IMG/VR virus record: IMGVR_UViG_3300010396_001257
Location: 1 to 30,979 of that record
Strand: one strand, 5' to 3'
DNA: 30,979 nt
From: a virus
A model generated the notes under the pieces. That model was given only the letters and a program-made list of their open reading frames with translations. It had not been told where the DNA came from and did not search any database. Below are positions 29,834 to 30,979 of this stretch, in pieces. The position numbers and the translations under genes were made by a program. The first letter of the stretch is position 1; each line of letters begins with the position of its first letter.

Positions 29834-29855
29834 GCCGCCTGATGGCGGCTTTTTT
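29834..29855 (+). terminator. Terminator after the capsid gene
   Basis: GCCGCC (29834-29839), loop TGAT, GGCGGC (29844-29849), then six T. It may lower expression of the connector genes relative to capsid. Confidence 0.85.
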
Positions 29856-29899
29856 GTGCCCGGCCTGTACGGCGGGCACGATCTTTCAAGGAGGTTCCC

Positions 29900-30232
29900 A
29901 TGCCCAACGTTACCGTCGGTTGCAAGATCGTCAACGGCGTCATCCTCGCCCACCAAGGCAAGCGCGTCACGCTCGCCGGTGCGAAATCCTCGCGCATCAT
30001 CGGCGGCTACGGGATGACCGAAGTGGACAAAGACTTCTTCGAAGCATGGTGCAAGGCCAATGCCGATTCCGCATTGCTGTCGGCCAATCTGATCTTCGCG
30101 CAGGACCGCGCTTCCCTGGCGGACGGCAAGGCCAAGGAACAAGCGGACGTGAAGTCGGGCTTCGAGCCGATCAATCCGGAAAAGCCCGTGCCGGGCGTGA
30201 GCGCGGAAGCCTACGAAGGCAAGGCCGCCTGA
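29900..30232 (+). CDS. Conserved head-region protein, unknown function
   Basis: A 110-residue protein. A beta-rich front (NVTVGCKIVNGVILAHQGKRV) contains SSRIIGGYGMTEVDKDFFEAW and is followed by a helical, Pro-containing tail (KEQADVKSGFEPINPEKPVPG). I recall similar proteins after DUF2184 capsid genes, of unknown function. A strong AGGAGG lies 5 bases before ATG 29900. Confidence 0.75.
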   Translation: MPNVTVGCKIVNGVILAHQGKRVTLAGAKSSRIIGGYGMTEVDKDFFEAWCKANADSALLSANLIFAQDRASLADGKAKEQADVKSGFEPINPEKPVPGVSAEAYEGKAA

Positions 30233-30233
30233 C

Positions 30234-30677
30234 ATGACCACCGGCGTGGTGATCTTCGATCCGGCTGGATTCGTCGCCCGCTTTCCAGAATTCGGCACCG
30301 TCGCCACGGGTACGCTCACCGCGTATTTCAACGAAGCGACGCTGGTGCTGGACAATTCGGACGCGAGCACGGTTCAGCAGATCGAACAGCGCACACCGCT
30401 GCTGTGGTTGCTCACCGCGCACCTTGCGGCGCTGTATTCGGGCGTCAACGGACAGTCACCCGCGCAGTTGGTCGGGCGCATCAACAACGCCAGCGAAGGT
30501 TCCGTGTCGGCTGCCACCGACTATGGTACCCAGCCGGCGACCGCCGCATGGTATCTGCAGACGAAGTATGGCGCGCAGTATTGGCAGATGACCGCCAGTA
30601 TCCGCGCCATGCAGTACGTGCCGGGCTTCCCGCAAGCGCATCCGTACCCGCTTCCCGGCTTCAGGTGGCCCTGGTGA
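30234..30677 (+). CDS. DUF4054 head-tail connector protein
   Basis: A 147-residue protein. FDPAGFVARFPEFGTV ... TAYFNEATLVLDN, TPLLWLLTAHLAALY and the C-terminal YGAQYWQM match DUF4054 head-completion adaptor proteins that bind below the portal. The ATG is one base after the previous stop, and its stop overlaps the next GTG. Confidence 0.85.
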   Translation: MTTGVVIFDPAGFVARFPEFGTVATGTLTAYFNEATLVLDNSDASTVQQIEQRTPLLWLLTAHLAALYSGVNGQSPAQLVGRINNASEGSVSAATDYGTQPATAAWYLQTKYGAQYWQMTASIRAMQYVPGFPQAHPYPLPGFRWPW

Positions 30678-30979
30678 GCGCGGACGGCCTGCACGGGGGT
30701 GACAAGCTGCAGCAATACCTCGACCGCCTGCTTGCGCGCGTCTCGTCGGCGCAAGCCGTGCGCGTCGGGTTTCTGGAAGGCGCGACCTACCCCGATGGCA
30801 CGTCGGTTCCGATGGTGGCCGCGGTGCAGGAATTTGGCGGTTCGATGAATATCCCCGCGCGCACGCAAGACCTGAACTTCAAGGTCAACGCGAACACCGG
30901 AAAATCGAGGTTTGCGAAGGCCGCCAAGGCCAACTTCGCGCAGACCGTGACGATCCCGGCGCACACGGTCACGATCCCG
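30674..30979 (+). CDS. Neck / tail-completion protein, partial
   Basis: The first 102 codons of a gene cut by the window end. It starts at GTG 30674 in a GTGA overlap with the DUF4054 gene. LQQYLDRLLARVSSAQAVRVGF, VAAVQEFGG and IPARTQDLNF resemble HK97 gp10-type or Mu G-type neck and tail-completion proteins, where an AxxxEFG box and an IPAR box are typical. Confidence 0.7.
   Translation, partial: MSADGLHGGDKLQQYLDRLLARVSSAQAVRVGFLEGATYPDGTSVPMVAAVQEFGGSMNIPARTQDLNFKVNANTGKSRFAKAAKANFAQTVTIPAHTVTIP

Noticed and set aside
1-30979. tRNA genes and CRISPR arrays
   Set aside because: No cloverleaf-like segment and no regularly spaced direct repeats were noticed on reading; a dedicated scan was not possible.

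Overview
The window is most of the genome of a temperate tailed phage (or an integrated prophage). It starts exactly at the stop codon of the integrase gene and ends inside a neck/tail-completion gene. The DNA is GC-rich. Gene content (RecT/exonuclease module, DUF4224, HxLK-type integrase, DUF2213 / cement / DUF2184 head genes, DUF1566 diversified proteins) suggests a gamma- or betaproteobacterial host, perhaps Xanthomonadales or Burkholderiales. This is inference; no host gene is visible.

Layout. (1) Bases 1-12902, all on the minus strand, form the left early operon. From its promoter it reads: six small unknown genes, DUF1566 protein B, recT, a PD-(D/E)XK exonuclease, a coiled-coil protein, a recombination-associated protein, DUF1566 protein A, a truncated avd gene, an HNH homing-type endonuclease, a ParB-like protein, an HNH endonuclease, two small proteins, a HerA/DUF87-type ATPase, a DUF4224 protein (likely excision factor) and integrase. 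Most neighbours overlap as ATGA, GTGA or TGATG, so translation is coupled. (2) Bases 12903-13742 are the immunity switch: promoter PL, a repressor without a peptidase domain, promoter PR, and five copies of a 16-bp ATTAC-N6-GTAAT operator. (3) Bases 13743-20426, plus strand, are the right early operon: Cro-like protein, terminator, CII-position regulator, small genes, an O-like replication protein with candidate origin iterons inside its gene, primase-helicase, recombination nucleases (Ref-like, RusA, endonuclease VII) and a Q-like zinc-finger antiterminator. (4) Bases 20423-20501 are a late promoter followed at once by a terminator, the pR'-tR' arrangement. (5) Bases 20519-22859 are the lysis cassette plus a class 3 lipase. 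(6) Bases 22856-30979 are packaging and head genes: TerS, TerL, DUF1073-type portal, Mu F-like protein, DUF2213 protease/scaffold with an internal scaffold start, cement protein, major capsid protein, a terminator and connectors.

The most interesting signal is a split, apparently disarmed diversity-generating retroelement (DGR). Two DUF1566 genes 3.8 kb apart end in equal-length 125-nt repeats that differ at 12 positions. All 12 lie in the first or second base of NNC/NNT codons, followed by 58 identical bases. That is the footprint of adenine-directed mutagenic retrohoming. An avd-like gene lies directly downstream of copy A but is cut short by an HNH endonuclease gene. Neither a reverse transcriptase nor a template repeat is visible in the window. 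Other notable signals are seven exact GTCACGC iterons within 285 bp of the replication gene, and an endonuclease VII gene that appears to have landed in the 3' end of rusA, leaving the old rusA tail fused to itself.
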